In this document: piece after piece, positions 7,932 through 16,592 of the stretch
Numbering within the stretch: position 1 is the first letter of the stretch
Layout of the letters: every line of letters begins with the position of its first letter
Origin: Lachnoclostridium sp. UBA5890
GTDB taxonomy: Bacteria > Bacillota > Clostridia > Lachnospirales > Lachnospiraceae
Direction of reading: 5' to 3'
Assembly (NCBI GenBank): GCA_002431395.1
Contig: DJEU01000065.1
Location: 67,028 to 131,027, forward strand
Length of the DNA: 64,000 nt
Position numbers and translations under genes: made by a program
The notes under the pieces: generated by a model
What the model was told of the DNA's origin: nothing
Databases searched by the model: none
What the model saw: only the letters and a program-made list of their open reading frames with translations

Positions 7932-10900
7932 TTAATTCTTTACGGTCACTTTGACTTTTGCCATTTCACCATTTTGTGTAATAGCATAAACCGTTGCCTT
8001 TCCGGCACTCTTTGCCATTATCTTTCCTTTTGTAGATACCGAAACCACATTTGTATCCGATACTAAATACCGAACTTTTGCTGTATGCCATCTGCATTTT
8101 TTATCTTTTGGCAATACCACTTTTGCGTTAATTTTTATCGACTTTCCTACTTTCAATGTGCGTTTCCCGTTTCCGGAAATACGAACACCGGCAGGGTTAT
8201 CATAAGTTTTACTGCCTTTCGTAAAAGCATGCAATTGTAAAGAACGCCCAATCACAATTTTCTTACCGTTTCTAATGCGGTATGCCCGAATTTCGTATTT
8301 ATATCCGGTATTTTTCTTCAGTTTCTTATTTACATAAGAAGTTTTTCCCGGCGAGGAAATAACAGCAATTCGTTGCAATTTCCGAATATCTTTTTTATCA
8401 TTGCATCTCGATGCATAGACAAAATATCCATCCGCACCTTTTATCTTTTTCCAGCTTATGATCTGTTCTCTCTTTTTGGACACAATCGGCCGAATCAATC
8501 CCGACAGTACCCGTGCGGGAACCGCTGTATCTTCCGGTGTCTCTGTTATTTTTGGTGTTTCCGGTACTTGTGAGTTTTTCTCAAGTTTCGGAATCACCGT
8601 ACTTTCTTTGGTAATTTCAAGCATCCCCTGTGCATCTTCAAAAAGTTTTCCACACTCTTTACAGATGTAGTATTCCTTATTGCCTTCCTGAACCTCAGTC
8701 GCCGCTGCAGCATTTACTTTATCAAGATTATGGCGGCACTGGGAACGCTGCACTTCTACTTCCACGATTGTCGTTTCATAATTTGCCGCATCTGCGCCGG
8801 TATAAACCGCTTTGATACGCACACTTTCCGTTTCCGGAATTTCCCTGCCAATAAATTCTTCTGACACTTTCCAGTTATTTCCACCGTCAAACAAATTTTC
8901 TGTTATCTTTTTACAGGTAAATGGAACAGAAATCTTTGTATTTGGTGCACCTTCCGGAATCAAGGCTTTGGCAATTGTATATTCTACAACTGCCTGTACA
9001 TTCCCCTGTCGGAGAACCGCTGTGATCGTTCCTGCCGAGATTAGGTCTGTCGTCACCTTCCCCTCTCGGAGATACTGAATCGTACCTGCCTGCAACTGAT
9101 CATATTCCGACCACGAGTCACTCTGCTCGACCACCGCTGCATGCTCCTTTTTATCATATACCGCAGACTGTGCCTTGACAACCTCTTTTGCCTGGTGTAA
9201 CGGATTCCACTCACATACTGCCGTAATTGTATCATCCTTTGACATATAAGTAAAGGAGTGCACCGCTTTGGTATCTTTTTGATTCGTATACATTCTTGCA
9301 CATTTTTCGTATCCATAATATACCGTACTATTGTCATTCTTTTTCAAAACCGGATAAGCATCCCCATTCTGTCCGGAAAGATTCTGATACCATACCTGCG
9401 TTCCATCGGAAACCTTTTGATTTAACAGATAACATACTTCTCCGGATGCAAATGCTGCCCGTGTCTTTCCAATCCCCGCGCGCTCGTCCGATGCCTCTGC
9501 CTCCTGCTCGGTTTCCGTTTCATAATAACAGTTTTCAATCACTCCATAATTTTTCGCGATTGGATAAAGGATCTTACTTTTATCATCTTCTTCCAAAAGC
9601 TGTGTCGTATCCACACTGTTTTTGGCTGCATAACAATCTTTAATCACTCCCATATTAATCCCTGCCACTGTGCCAATCGGTTCGACAGCAGCCCCCGGCT
9701 CAGTCCATGCGTTTCTTATTACTCCCATTGCACTGTCGACCACCTGACAATTTTGTATCAGTCCGCGATTGATCGAACAGACAATTCCTGCCGCTCCATA
9801 ACTTCCTCCAATATTATACGTCGATGCAGAAATATTTTCAAAACATACATTTCGTACGATTCCTTTTAACGTACGGCAAAAACCACCTGCACTCATTTCA
9901 TTCTTCATATTGGTAATCGTATGTCCGTTTCCTTCGAAAATCCCCCGATACGTCTGCAAATTAACAGAAAATTGGCCATTTTCCACATCAACATCCTGTG
10001 TGAGCCAGCCATTGACACGGTCATCGGATTTTATGATATTATAAAATGTCCCCAGATCCTCTTTGCTTGAAATCTCTGCATACTCAATCCCCTCGTCGTC
10101 TGATATCAATTCCAGACTTGTCAGATCCATATCTTCTGCTACAGGACTTCCCCCATAATAGCAGCAATGGTTTCTGGCTGAATAATATATTTTTCCTTCC
10201 GGAAGCGGAGTACCATACTCCATTTTCTGACTCTCCCCGTCAATTTTTACATTGTAAGTTCGAACCGACGAACTCATAATAACCTTAAGATCTTTGTCGA
10301 CAATGGTAGCCTCTGAAAAAGCCTCTCCCTGATCCACAGTGTACGTATAAGTGTAATGAATATCATTAAATAGTTTTCCCACGACACCCCCCTTTTTTAC
10401 TTTGATATTACGGTATGTCGTTTCATTTTCTCCCTCTCCGGTCACAAACTGTACATTACATAACTCTGCATCCGGAACGAGATACAGCATTCCAATACTC
10501 CAATCATATTCATAAAAATAAAACGTATGATTAATTTCAATCACATTGCTGCCCTTGCGAAAATATGCCGTCAATAAACCATCCTCTGTCGTTTCAGTAA
10601 AATATACCGGGCATCCATTGATCGAAGACACTTTTGCTTCCGCAGGGAGTCCACAAACCGACATATTTACCAACTCATAACCACAATCGTCAACCGCTTT
10701 CCCTGAATCGAAACTGCTTGTTCCTCTCGCTTCCCCAACCCTAGCATTTGGTATCGAAAAACTGGCATTGATCTCGCCGCCCATAAAACAATACTGACTT
10801 TTGGTCTCCGTCGAGACAGCATCACACGAAATCGTTCCTCCGGTCATAAAAAAGCGGTCTACACCATAAATCGAAGCACCGGATGCCGTCACCTCTCCGC

Positions 10901-11627
10901 TTTCCATCAAAAAGGTGCCATTCGAATACTCGTACTTTCCGTAACAACTTGCATGGATGAGACATTTCGCATTGTTCACAGCCAAAGAAGCTGCAGATTC
11001 TCCTTCGGCTTGTCTGACCGTCAGCTGTCCGTAGAGTTTAAATACCGTCCCCACATTTTTTGCCGTTCCATTCGACTTTGTCTGCGACATCGTAATTGTA
11101 TTGTTTCCCTTCAAATACAGATTTACGGTTCCTTCGATGTCCATAAATGGGAATAATGGCTCTCTTGAATCCAATCCGCCAGCTCCTGCCATATCCATTT
11201 GATATAAATCATCATTATTCACTTCCACATTGTCTAAGACAATATTGGCTTTTATCCCTTTTTCCACCGAAATATGCACGTCGATATCTTTACCATTCAC
11301 CTTATTACTTCCCATGATCGTATACGTACCATCCTCGGTAATTGCGATGTCAATGTATGATGTTTCTGTTTTATTTCCATAGAAATCGGTAATGGTCTTT
11401 GTCGTTACCAATGACGAATCGGACAACTTATATGTCGCCGCATGTTCTGACACCGCGGCACATACTTCCTGTGTATAGGCACTTAGCGGCGGCATAACCG
11501 GCACTCCCGTGAGCATCGTCGCAGAAAGTGTACCGATACATACTGCCTTCGTCCATTTTTGTTTCAGACTTTTTCGCACCCTTTTCGCCTGTGTCCGGTT
11601 GTTGTTGTAAAAAAACTGGTTTCTCAT
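7932..11627 (-). CDS. Giant secreted protein: carbohydrate-binding-like, GLUG, FN3 and Big_2 modules
   Basis: A 1231-residue exported protein. A long signal peptide (cleavage near residues 50-60) precedes a beta-solenoid-like region typical of carbohydrate-binding-domain-containing surface proteins (LDNVEVNN, NLYLKGNNTITM). After it come a GLUG-like segment (GIFEGNGHTITNMKN), MBG/YDG-like beta repeats around 760-960 and a short Cys motif (YICKECGKLFEDAQG). The C-terminal 220 residues are a lysine-rich FN3 domain followed by a Big_2 Ig-like domain (LVSDTNVVSVSTKGKIMAK). There is no LPXTG, SLH or choline-binding repeat. The same FN3-Big_2 tail ends the next gene to the right. An adhesin or glycan-binding role is likely; the ligand is unknown. 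The 76-base gap to the XRE gene shows no clear terminator. Confidence 0.72.
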   Translation of the reverse strand: MRNQFFYNNNRTQAKRVRKSLKQKWTKAVCIGTLSATMLTGVPVMPPLSAYTQEVCAAVSEHAATYKLSDSSLVTTKTITDFYGNKTETSYIDIAITEDGTYTIMGSNKVNGKDIDVHISVEKGIKANIVLDNVEVNNDDLYQMDMAGAGGLDSREPLFPFMDIEGTVNLYLKGNNTITMSQTKSNGTAKNVGTVFKLYGQLTVRQAEGESAASLAVNNAKCLIHASCYGKYEYSNGTFLMESGEVTASGASIYGVDRFFMTGGTISCDAVSTETKSQYCFMGGEINASFSIPNARVGEARGTSSFDSGKAVDDCGYELVNMSVCGLPAEAKVSSINGCPVYFTETTEDGLLTAYFRKGSNVIEINHTFYFYEYDWSIGMLYLVPDAELCNVQFVTGEGENETTYRNIKVKKGGVVGKLFNDIHYTYTYTVDQGEAFSEATIVDKDLKVIMSSSVRTYNVKIDGESQKMEYGTPLPEGKIYYSARNHCCYYGGSPVAEDMDLTSLELISDDEGIEYAEISSKEDLGTFYNIIKSDDRVNGWLTQDVDVENGQFSVNLQTYRGIFEGNGHTITNMKNEMSAGGFCRTLKGIVRNVCFENISASTYNIGGSYGAAGIVCSINRGLIQNCQVVDSAMGVIRNAWTEPGAAVEPIGTVAGINMGVIKDCYAAKNSVDTTQLLEEDDKSKILYPIAKNYGVIENCYYETETEQEAEASDERAGIGKTRAAFASGEVCYLLNQKVSDGTQVWYQNLSGQNGDAYPVLKKNDNSTVYYGYEKCARMYTNQKDTKAVHSFTYMSKDDTITAVCEWNPLHQAKEVVKAQSAVYDKKEHAAVVEQSDSWSEYDQLQAGTIQYLREGKVTTDLISAGTITAVLRQGNVQAVVEYTIAKALIPEGAPNTKISVPFTCKKITENLFDGGNNWKVSEEFIGREIPETESVRIKAVYTGADAANYETTIVEVEVQRSQCRHNLDKVNAAAATEVQEGNKEYYICKECGKLFEDAQGMLEITKESTVIPKLEKNSQVPETPKITETPEDTAVPARVLSGLIRPIVSKKREQIISWKKIKGADGYFVYASRCNDKKDIRKLQRIAVISSPGKTSYVNKKLKKNTGYKYEIRAYRIRNGKKIVIGRSLQLHAFTKGSKTYDNPAGVRISGNGKRTLKVGKSIKINAKVVLPKDKKCRWHTAKVRYLVSDTNVVSVSTKGKIMAKSAGKATVYAITQNGEMAKVKVTVKN

Positions 11628-11702
11628 ATACCCTTTATCCCCTTTCCTTATTTTACATAATATCCTATCAAATTTATGCTAACATAACTTCTTTTTCATT
11701 TC

Positions 11703-14486
11703 TTACTGTACCGTCACCCGTACTTTTACACTGATACCGTTCAAAGCACTTATTCGGATTTCACACGTTCCCTTTTTCTTTGCTCGTAATTTTCTGTTTT
11801 TTGTCACGGAAACTACCGTTTCGTCCGTAGAGATATACCGAAGAACCGGGCCATGTCCCTTTGTCAGCCATTTCTTTTTCCTTGACTGTTTTATCGCTTT
11901 GGCATTTATCCTTGTCGTCCTGCCTACATTTAAAGTAATTTCATCTTTTTCGATGACAATTTTCTCCGCATTCGTATACCTCTTACTTTTTCTCCCTGCA
12001 ATATGATAGATCATGCTCTTGCCAAGAGTTATCTTTTTTCCATCGGCTATTCGAAACGCTTTAATCCTTACTTTATAATTTTTTGCATCCGAAAGTGTTT
12101 TTCCTGCGATTTTAGCCAGCTGCACAGATGTTTTTTCGCCCATGACCGTCTTAACCAGCGATTTTGCATTTAATTTTTTTCCACATGGTGCTGCATAAAT
12201 GTCATATCCACTCGCTTCCTCGACACTTCCCCAAGAAACTTTCAAATTTCCTTTCTTCCAGCCACCGCCTGCGTCACCATCCAACATTTTACAGTTTTCT
12301 TTCCACTGTTTTTCTGAAACAATACACGGACTCTGTGTCGGCACAATAACTGATACTACACTCTGCGTCGGAATTGGTGTCAGGGTTGGGGGTACTGATG
12401 GGGTTGCCGTCGGGGTCACCGTTGGAGTTGCCGTCGGCACTGCCGTTGGCGTCGCAGTCGGGGTCATCGTTGACGTCGCGGTCGGAGTCGCTGTTGGCGT
12501 CGCGGTCGGCGTTGCCGTTGGCGTCGCAGTCGGGGTCACCGTTGGCGTCACGGTCGGCGTTGGGGTTGGTGCAGAAACCTTATTCTGAATCAATACTGTT
12601 CCTTCCATTTGTACCAATCCCGCATCGTACTCTTCATACTCCGATGCGTCTATCTTCCATTTAAACCGGTTAGATGCCCCCCGTGCTGCATTATAAGCGG
12701 TTTCCTCGCCAGAATTATCGACGATTGTCCATTGTACCGCTTTCTCCAACACGGCAGGTTCCACATCTCCTTCCAACGTAATCTGCGCGGTCTTTCCCAG
12801 TTCTCCGGAAGATGTCACCGTCTCTCCGGTATACTCTGCGGAAAAAGTTTCCGGAACTGCCGGAGCCACCACTCCCGTGATCATCCTTTTATTTGTCTGA
12901 TAAGATCCGAGAACAATCTCATACATTTCATAGCCATTGTAGTCCCCATATTTTGTGACACGAGATGAACTTATGCTCTCTCCGTTCAACATAATATCTG
13001 TCATACTCCCGGTCGCCCCATCCGGCAGCCGCACTCTCGCAATTTTCACATAAGGGCTGTTCCAATCCGCATTTCCACTTAACTCCTGATCATCCTGTGT
13101 AGACTTTTTCCATACTACTTCGCTAAGCGTAATCCATTTTTCAGCCACGGTTACATCTCTTGGAAATGGCTGCCCTCCTTTTACTATTTCACTGTCTGAC
13201 AACGTTACATCCGTTACCAGCCAGTTCATGTTTGTAATCTCTACCGGTTCACTTGCATAATCCGTTAAAACCCCCTCGTTTACGTCTTCTGCCACAATGT
13301 ACATATGGTAATCTTCTCCCAGTTTTTTGTCACTTATTTCATCCGGGATCTGATAAGTTCCTTCTCCGTCTTTCGCAAAACTGTCTACCGTCAGCTTTTT
13401 ATAGTCAAGCACCTGCGCATTATTGGCATTTCCTTTGGTATATTCTTTATCCAAAACCAATACAGACACCTGGGTCGCTTCGTCAGACTTTGCACCACTT
13501 ACTTCATATGGTATGTGAAACACGTCATTTTCCCGCGTCACCTTGTTATCCGCAGCATTGATCTGAATCTGCATATCGCCATCCAGCAGAGTCCATTTGT
13601 ATTCTGCTCCATCCTGTCCTGCTGTACCACTGAGAACAGAGGAAAACAGCACACTCGACCGCGCCACATTAAATGCCGGGCTGACTCCGGGCGTATGAGT
13701 CTCGTCATACTGGCCTCCAATGGTAACAAACGTCACTACGTAGCCGTCCGTATTGCGGATTGCGGCAACCGGGAGCTGATTGTGCTCACTCTTCCATGAT
13801 CTTGTCCAATACCAGCTACCCTTTTTCCCGCCCTTTTTCTTTGCATAATCTTCGTATGTACTCATCCGATATCCATAGTTTTGGCTAAATATTTCCCGTC
13901 CATCCAATACAAACACTTTTTCTCCGGTAAGCGGTGCAAAATTTAAATCGTTATAATTATCATACCCGGATGCATCTTTTGCACTTGGTTCACTTTTTGT
14001 ACTTTCCACAATTTCCTTTTGTTCCCGGTCCGTAAAATATTTTGTCAGAAATGTACCATTAAGATAGTCTCTTAACGAACACTGTGACCAGATGTTCGTA
14101 TCCCCGAATCTGTTATCCTGACCATCTTCATTGGTCGAAGTCCACAAAACACTATCGCAGTCTAATAATATGGTGTCCACAGAAGCATTAAATTCCTTTG
14201 CACAATTGTCCAAAACACGGTATTTCATCGGCTCTCTGACACCATCTCCATCCACATCATAGGCTCCATAATATACAAAACTGCCCCTCCATTCGCTATT
14301 GTTTGAAGGACTCGGATTTTTCATCACCGACACACTCATGCCGGCAATTGTCTTATCCGCCACCTGCTGATCTTCATTTGCTTCCGCCTTTACAGTCTGT
14401 GGCAGTTGTACTGTCGGTGCATAGCCTGCCAAAAGAGCTGCCGTAAGCACATATGCCATTCCCTTTTTCAAATATTTCTTTATCAT
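11703..14486 (-). CDS. Secreted DUF6273 protein with Thr-Pro linker and FN3-Big_2 tail
   Basis: A 927-residue exported protein: signal peptide (about 1-34), an N-terminal DUF6273-like domain (about 60-290; MKYRVLDN, CSLRDYLNGTFL, SPAFNVARSSVLF), beta-rich middle domains, a TPT-repeat linker (about 640-720), then a lysine-rich FN3 domain and a Big_2 domain (YISTDETVVSVTKNRKLRAK). The tail is homologous to that of the neighbouring 1231-residue protein, so the two share a module that may bind the wall. The start at 14486 has GGAAAGGAAGGAT upstream. Only 18 bases separate it from the TetR-type gene before it, so both are probably one transcript under the palindrome at 15213. Confidence 0.75.
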   Translation of the reverse strand: MIKKYLKKGMAYVLTAALLAGYAPTVQLPQTVKAEANEDQQVADKTIAGMSVSVMKNPSPSNNSEWRGSFVYYGAYDVDGDGVREPMKYRVLDNCAKEFNASVDTILLDCDSVLWTSTNEDGQDNRFGDTNIWSQCSLRDYLNGTFLTKYFTDREQKEIVESTKSEPSAKDASGYDNYNDLNFAPLTGEKVFVLDGREIFSQNYGYRMSTYEDYAKKKGGKKGSWYWTRSWKSEHNQLPVAAIRNTDGYVVTFVTIGGQYDETHTPGVSPAFNVARSSVLFSSVLSGTAGQDGAEYKWTLLDGDMQIQINAADNKVTRENDVFHIPYEVSGAKSDEATQVSVLVLDKEYTKGNANNAQVLDYKKLTVDSFAKDGEGTYQIPDEISDKKLGEDYHMYIVAEDVNEGVLTDYASEPVEITNMNWLVTDVTLSDSEIVKGGQPFPRDVTVAEKWITLSEVVWKKSTQDDQELSGNADWNSPYVKIARVRLPDGATGSMTDIMLNGESISSSRVTKYGDYNGYEMYEIVLGSYQTNKRMITGVVAPAVPETFSAEYTGETVTSSGELGKTAQITLEGDVEPAVLEKAVQWTIVDNSGEETAYNAARGASNRFKWKIDASEYEEYDAGLVQMEGTVLIQNKVSAPTPTPTVTPTVTPTATPTATPTATPTATPTATSTMTPTATPTAVPTATPTVTPTATPSVPPTLTPIPTQSVVSVIVPTQSPCIVSEKQWKENCKMLDGDAGGGWKKGNLKVSWGSVEEASGYDIYAAPCGKKLNAKSLVKTVMGEKTSVQLAKIAGKTLSDAKNYKVRIKAFRIADGKKITLGKSMIYHIAGRKSKRYTNAEKIVIEKDEITLNVGRTTRINAKAIKQSRKKKWLTKGHGPVLRYISTDETVVSVTKNRKLRAKKKGTCEIRISALNGISVKVRVTVQ
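12370..12571 (-). repeat. Degenerate tandem repeat encoding a Thr-Pro linker
   Basis: About 200 bases of 6- and 12-base units (GTCGGCGTTGCC-like on +) encode TPTVTPTATPT-type repeats. It is an extended interdomain spacer, typical of wall-spanning secreted proteins. The unit variation shows expansion followed by drift, and copy number may vary between strains. Long open frames on the opposite strand here (Val-Gly repeats) are by-products of the repeat. Confidence 0.85.
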
Positions 14487-14504
14487 ATTAATCCTTCCTT
14501 TCCC

Positions 14505-15191
14505 TTATTTATTCAACGTAAAATCAAACTTCATCTGCAAAGCAGCAAACAATTTCTGCATCACTTCGTCTGCCATCGTAACAACATCCAATGACCGGAT
14601 AAATCGCATCGTCTCTTCGATCTCCTTTTCGGACACACGATATGCCCGCAATGACAAGGTCAAAAAACGTTCGAGTTTTTTCTCCAGCGGAAAATGAATG
14701 TCACACGGCTTTGCCATATAATTCCGCATCATTCCCGCCGAGCCGATCTCCAATTCATAAAAATCATTTGCTGTATACTCCGGAAAATTTGAATGAAACA
14801 TCTGATAAAGTTCTACCGCGGTCTTTTCATATATATATTCCGCAATTTCCAATTTGGAATATACTTCTACGTAAATATCTCTCAGATTTTCATTCAATTC
14901 TGTCAAAGCAAGCTGTATCGACGTCTCCACCGCATAGGTGTAAGCCGGTGGTAAATTGCCGGTGATCGCACTCCTTGCCGTATCAAACTGCCCACTGAAC
15001 ATGAACTCCAAAAGTTCTTTCAGCACACCATCTTTCGTATGAAAGATATTCTGAAAACTGCTGGCAGATACTTCTGCCTCCTTCAATATCTGCCCTATGG
15101 TCGTCTGATGATATCCCTGTTCGATAAACAGACGGACACAGACCGAAAGAATCCTGTTTTTTGTCTCCAGACTATCTCGTCGCAATGCCAT
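14505..15191 (-). CDS. TetR-family transcriptional regulator
   Basis: A 228-residue DNA-binding protein. The N-terminal TetR helix-turn-helix covers about 8-55 (RILSVCVRLFIEQGYHQTTI, then ASSFQNIFHTKDGVLKEL), followed by an all-helical ligand or dimer domain. The ATG at 15191 follows GAGGTGGAACT; a longer reading from 15314 would run through the palindromic operator and is rejected. It lies 18 bases upstream of the DUF6273 surface protein gene. Regulation is probably autogenous through the palindrome at 15213-15230. The ligand is unknown. Confidence 0.88.
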   Translation of the reverse strand: MALRRDSLETKNRILSVCVRLFIEQGYHQTTIGQILKEAEVSASSFQNIFHTKDGVLKELLEFMFSGQFDTARSAITGNLPPAYTYAVETSIQLALTELNENLRDIYVEVYSKLEIAEYIYEKTAVELYQMFHSNFPEYTANDFYELEIGSAGMMRNYMAKPCDIHFPLEKKLERFLTLSLRAYRVSEKEIEETMRFIRSLDVVTMADEVMQKLFAALQMKFDFTLNK

Positions 15192-15212
15192 AGTTCCACC
15201 TCTTTTATCTAT

Positions 15213-15230
15213 ATTGGTATATATACCAAT
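15213..15230. promoter_or_regulatory. Perfect 18-base palindrome, likely TetR operator
   Basis: ATTGGTATATATACCAAT is a perfect palindrome, 21 bases before the TetR-type start codon and overlapping the likely promoter core (TATATA). Its size and place fit TetR autoregulatory operators. Binding is inferred. Confidence 0.7.
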
Positions 15231-15254
15231 TAAACCATAAAACTTGGAAAAATG

Positions 15255-15296
15255 CAAGAAAAAACCGCCAAACAGATTTTTCATCTGTTTGGCGGT
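15255..15296 (-). terminator. Intrinsic terminator after the Rpn-family gene
   Basis: Perfect 14-base arms ACCGCCAAACAGAT (15264-15277) and ATCTGTTTGGCGGT (15283-15296) with a 5-base loop. On the - strand this is followed by TTTTTTC. It lies just past the stop codon of the Rpn-type gene and insulates the TetR unit from it. Confidence 0.95.
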
Positions 15297-15339
15297 CTCC
15301 TTTTCACCACACAATTTTATACAAGCTGCTTATTACCAG

Positions 15340-16332
15340 TTACTCTATTCCGTACTCTTTCATCAACTTTTCCTGCAGTTCCGGATCCTGCGTTGCTTGA
15401 AAAAGCTCTGCTGTACGATTGTCTTTGATCAGTGCTGCATTTAAGCGATTCACACGAGTAGAACCATTCTTTTCACCTCGCTCGACACCTTTATCAAACA
15501 TGATTGCTTCTATTTGGTCCAACACATCTGAAATCTGTCCCATCTTCGGTTCCTCCTTTCCTTTCTTTGCCAAATCCGCTTCTAAAAAACGTTTATCACT
15601 GCTAAGTGCATAAAGCACATTTTGTACTTCTGCCGGGTGTTTCAACTTTCTCTTACCGCTTTCTTCTTCCAAATACTTACGGGTTTTTCCATAGCCATGC
15701 AGTGTCAGAAATTTGATGACATGCCAGAAATCCGACTTGTATTTTTCTACTTCCTTTTCATCGAGCCTGCTCAACGAGATCAAATGAATCTTATGATTTA
15801 GGAGAAATGGTTCCAGTTCCTTTTTCTCCTCCTCATCTAGATCCAGCATATCCAGAATACTAAGCGGACGCTTCCATTCTTCTTTGCCATAATAGAGAAC
15901 AAATGTAATCACCGGCTGCAGGCGTTCGTCGTCTCCCAGTTCTCTGGCATAAAAACGTTTGCCATTGCATTCGTTTTCTCTCTGGTGCTCTTTGATCTGC
16001 TCGTTATAATTGTTGAAAATATACCCCAAATCCCGGATCGGCATAATGTTGTTGATCTCCGACTGATTTTCGATCTGAATCATTGCGATAACGGAACCAT
16101 TTTTTCGCCAGCGCATCCGCACATCTGCCATCACCTTTGCAGGCTTCCCTTCACTGTCCTTGTAGTGCATTTCCTGCGGAAGCAGTTCCAGATCTTCCGG
16201 CTGGATCACGTTTCTGCCATCATACAGGTTTACGTTGCTGATGTCCGCAAACACTTCTGCTTCTTCCACAAGATTTTTTTCTGTTAAGTCTCTTGTCAAT
16301 AGGTACCATCCCTTTCTTCTCTTGCTTTCCAA
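15340..16332 (-). CDS. Rpn-family recombination-promoting nuclease-like protein
   Basis: A 330-residue protein resembling the Rpn/PDDEXK transposase-like family (YhgA type) of Lachnospiraceae. The N-terminal nuclease-like core includes VMADVRMRW, then AMIQIENQSE (Asp ... Gln/Glu-x-Gln of the PD-(D/E)XK fold). A helical C-terminus contains EKGVERGEKNGSTRVNRLNA, typical of these proteins. Rpn proteins promote RecA-independent recombination, and some act as phage-restriction toxins. It stands as a single-gene unit with its own consensus promoter (16419-16447) and a strong terminator. Confidence 0.75.
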   Translation of the reverse strand: MESKRRKGWYLLTRDLTEKNLVEEAEVFADISNVNLYDGRNVIQPEDLELLPQEMHYKDSEGKPAKVMADVRMRWRKNGSVIAMIQIENQSEINNIMPIRDLGYIFNNYNEQIKEHQRENECNGKRFYARELGDDERLQPVITFVLYYGKEEWKRPLSILDMLDLDEEEKKELEPFLLNHKIHLISLSRLDEKEVEKYKSDFWHVIKFLTLHGYGKTRKYLEEESGKRKLKHPAEVQNVLYALSSDKRFLEADLAKKGKEEPKMGQISDVLDQIEAIMFDKGVERGEKNGSTRVNRLNAALIKDNRTAELFQATQDPELQEKLMKEYGIE

Positions 16333-16418
16333 AATTATGTGGGTAAAAAGTTTCGATAAGCAAGAAAAAATAGAATGATAGATATCAGACTTTTAAATTA
16401 TTTACTTGCTTGGATATG

Positions 16419-16447
16419 ATAATACACTATCCTGGCAATCGTGTCAA
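16419..16447 (-). promoter_or_regulatory. Consensus sigma-A promoter of the Rpn-family gene
   Basis: On the - strand TTGACA (16442-16447), a 17-base spacer and TATTAT (16419-16424), about 87 bases before the start codon. It is a near-perfect housekeeping promoter. The 5' leader contains a weak AAGCAAG/CTTGCTT pairing only. Confidence 0.85.
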
Positions 16448-16546
16448 GAGTTTTTCATATTTTTTTGTATAGTTATGAGTGTAGTGTCTAGGTGAATCAT
16501 TTCTCGCTAAAATTATATATAATATGCTCATGTCGTACAAAGCAAT

Positions 16547-16579
16547 AACAAGGGAACCATTTTGCACAGTTCCCTTGTT
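16547..16579. terminator. Hairpin after the 1345-residue surface protein gene
   Basis: Perfect 11-base arms AACAAGGGAAC and GTTCCCTTGTT with an 11-base loop, 14 bases past the stop of the large - strand gene. The - strand tail is only moderately T-rich (ATTGCTTTG), so termination may be partial. The stem itself is certain. Confidence 0.7.
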
Positions 16580-16592
16580 TTCAATCAACATT

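Noticed and set aside
12370..12571. Tandem repeats as a CRISPR-like array
   Set aside because: Units are 6-12 bases, contiguous and in frame with a coding sequence; there are no spacers and no cas genes.
12199..12664. Open reading frames on + with Val-Gly repeats
   Set aside because: They are mirror images of the Thr-Pro linker repeat of the surface protein on the other strand and have no ribosome sites or recognisable domains.
15191..15314. Longer N-terminus for the TetR-type regulator
   Set aside because: It would be encoded by the palindromic operator region, has no similarity to TetR proteins, and the ATG at 15191 has a proper ribosome site.
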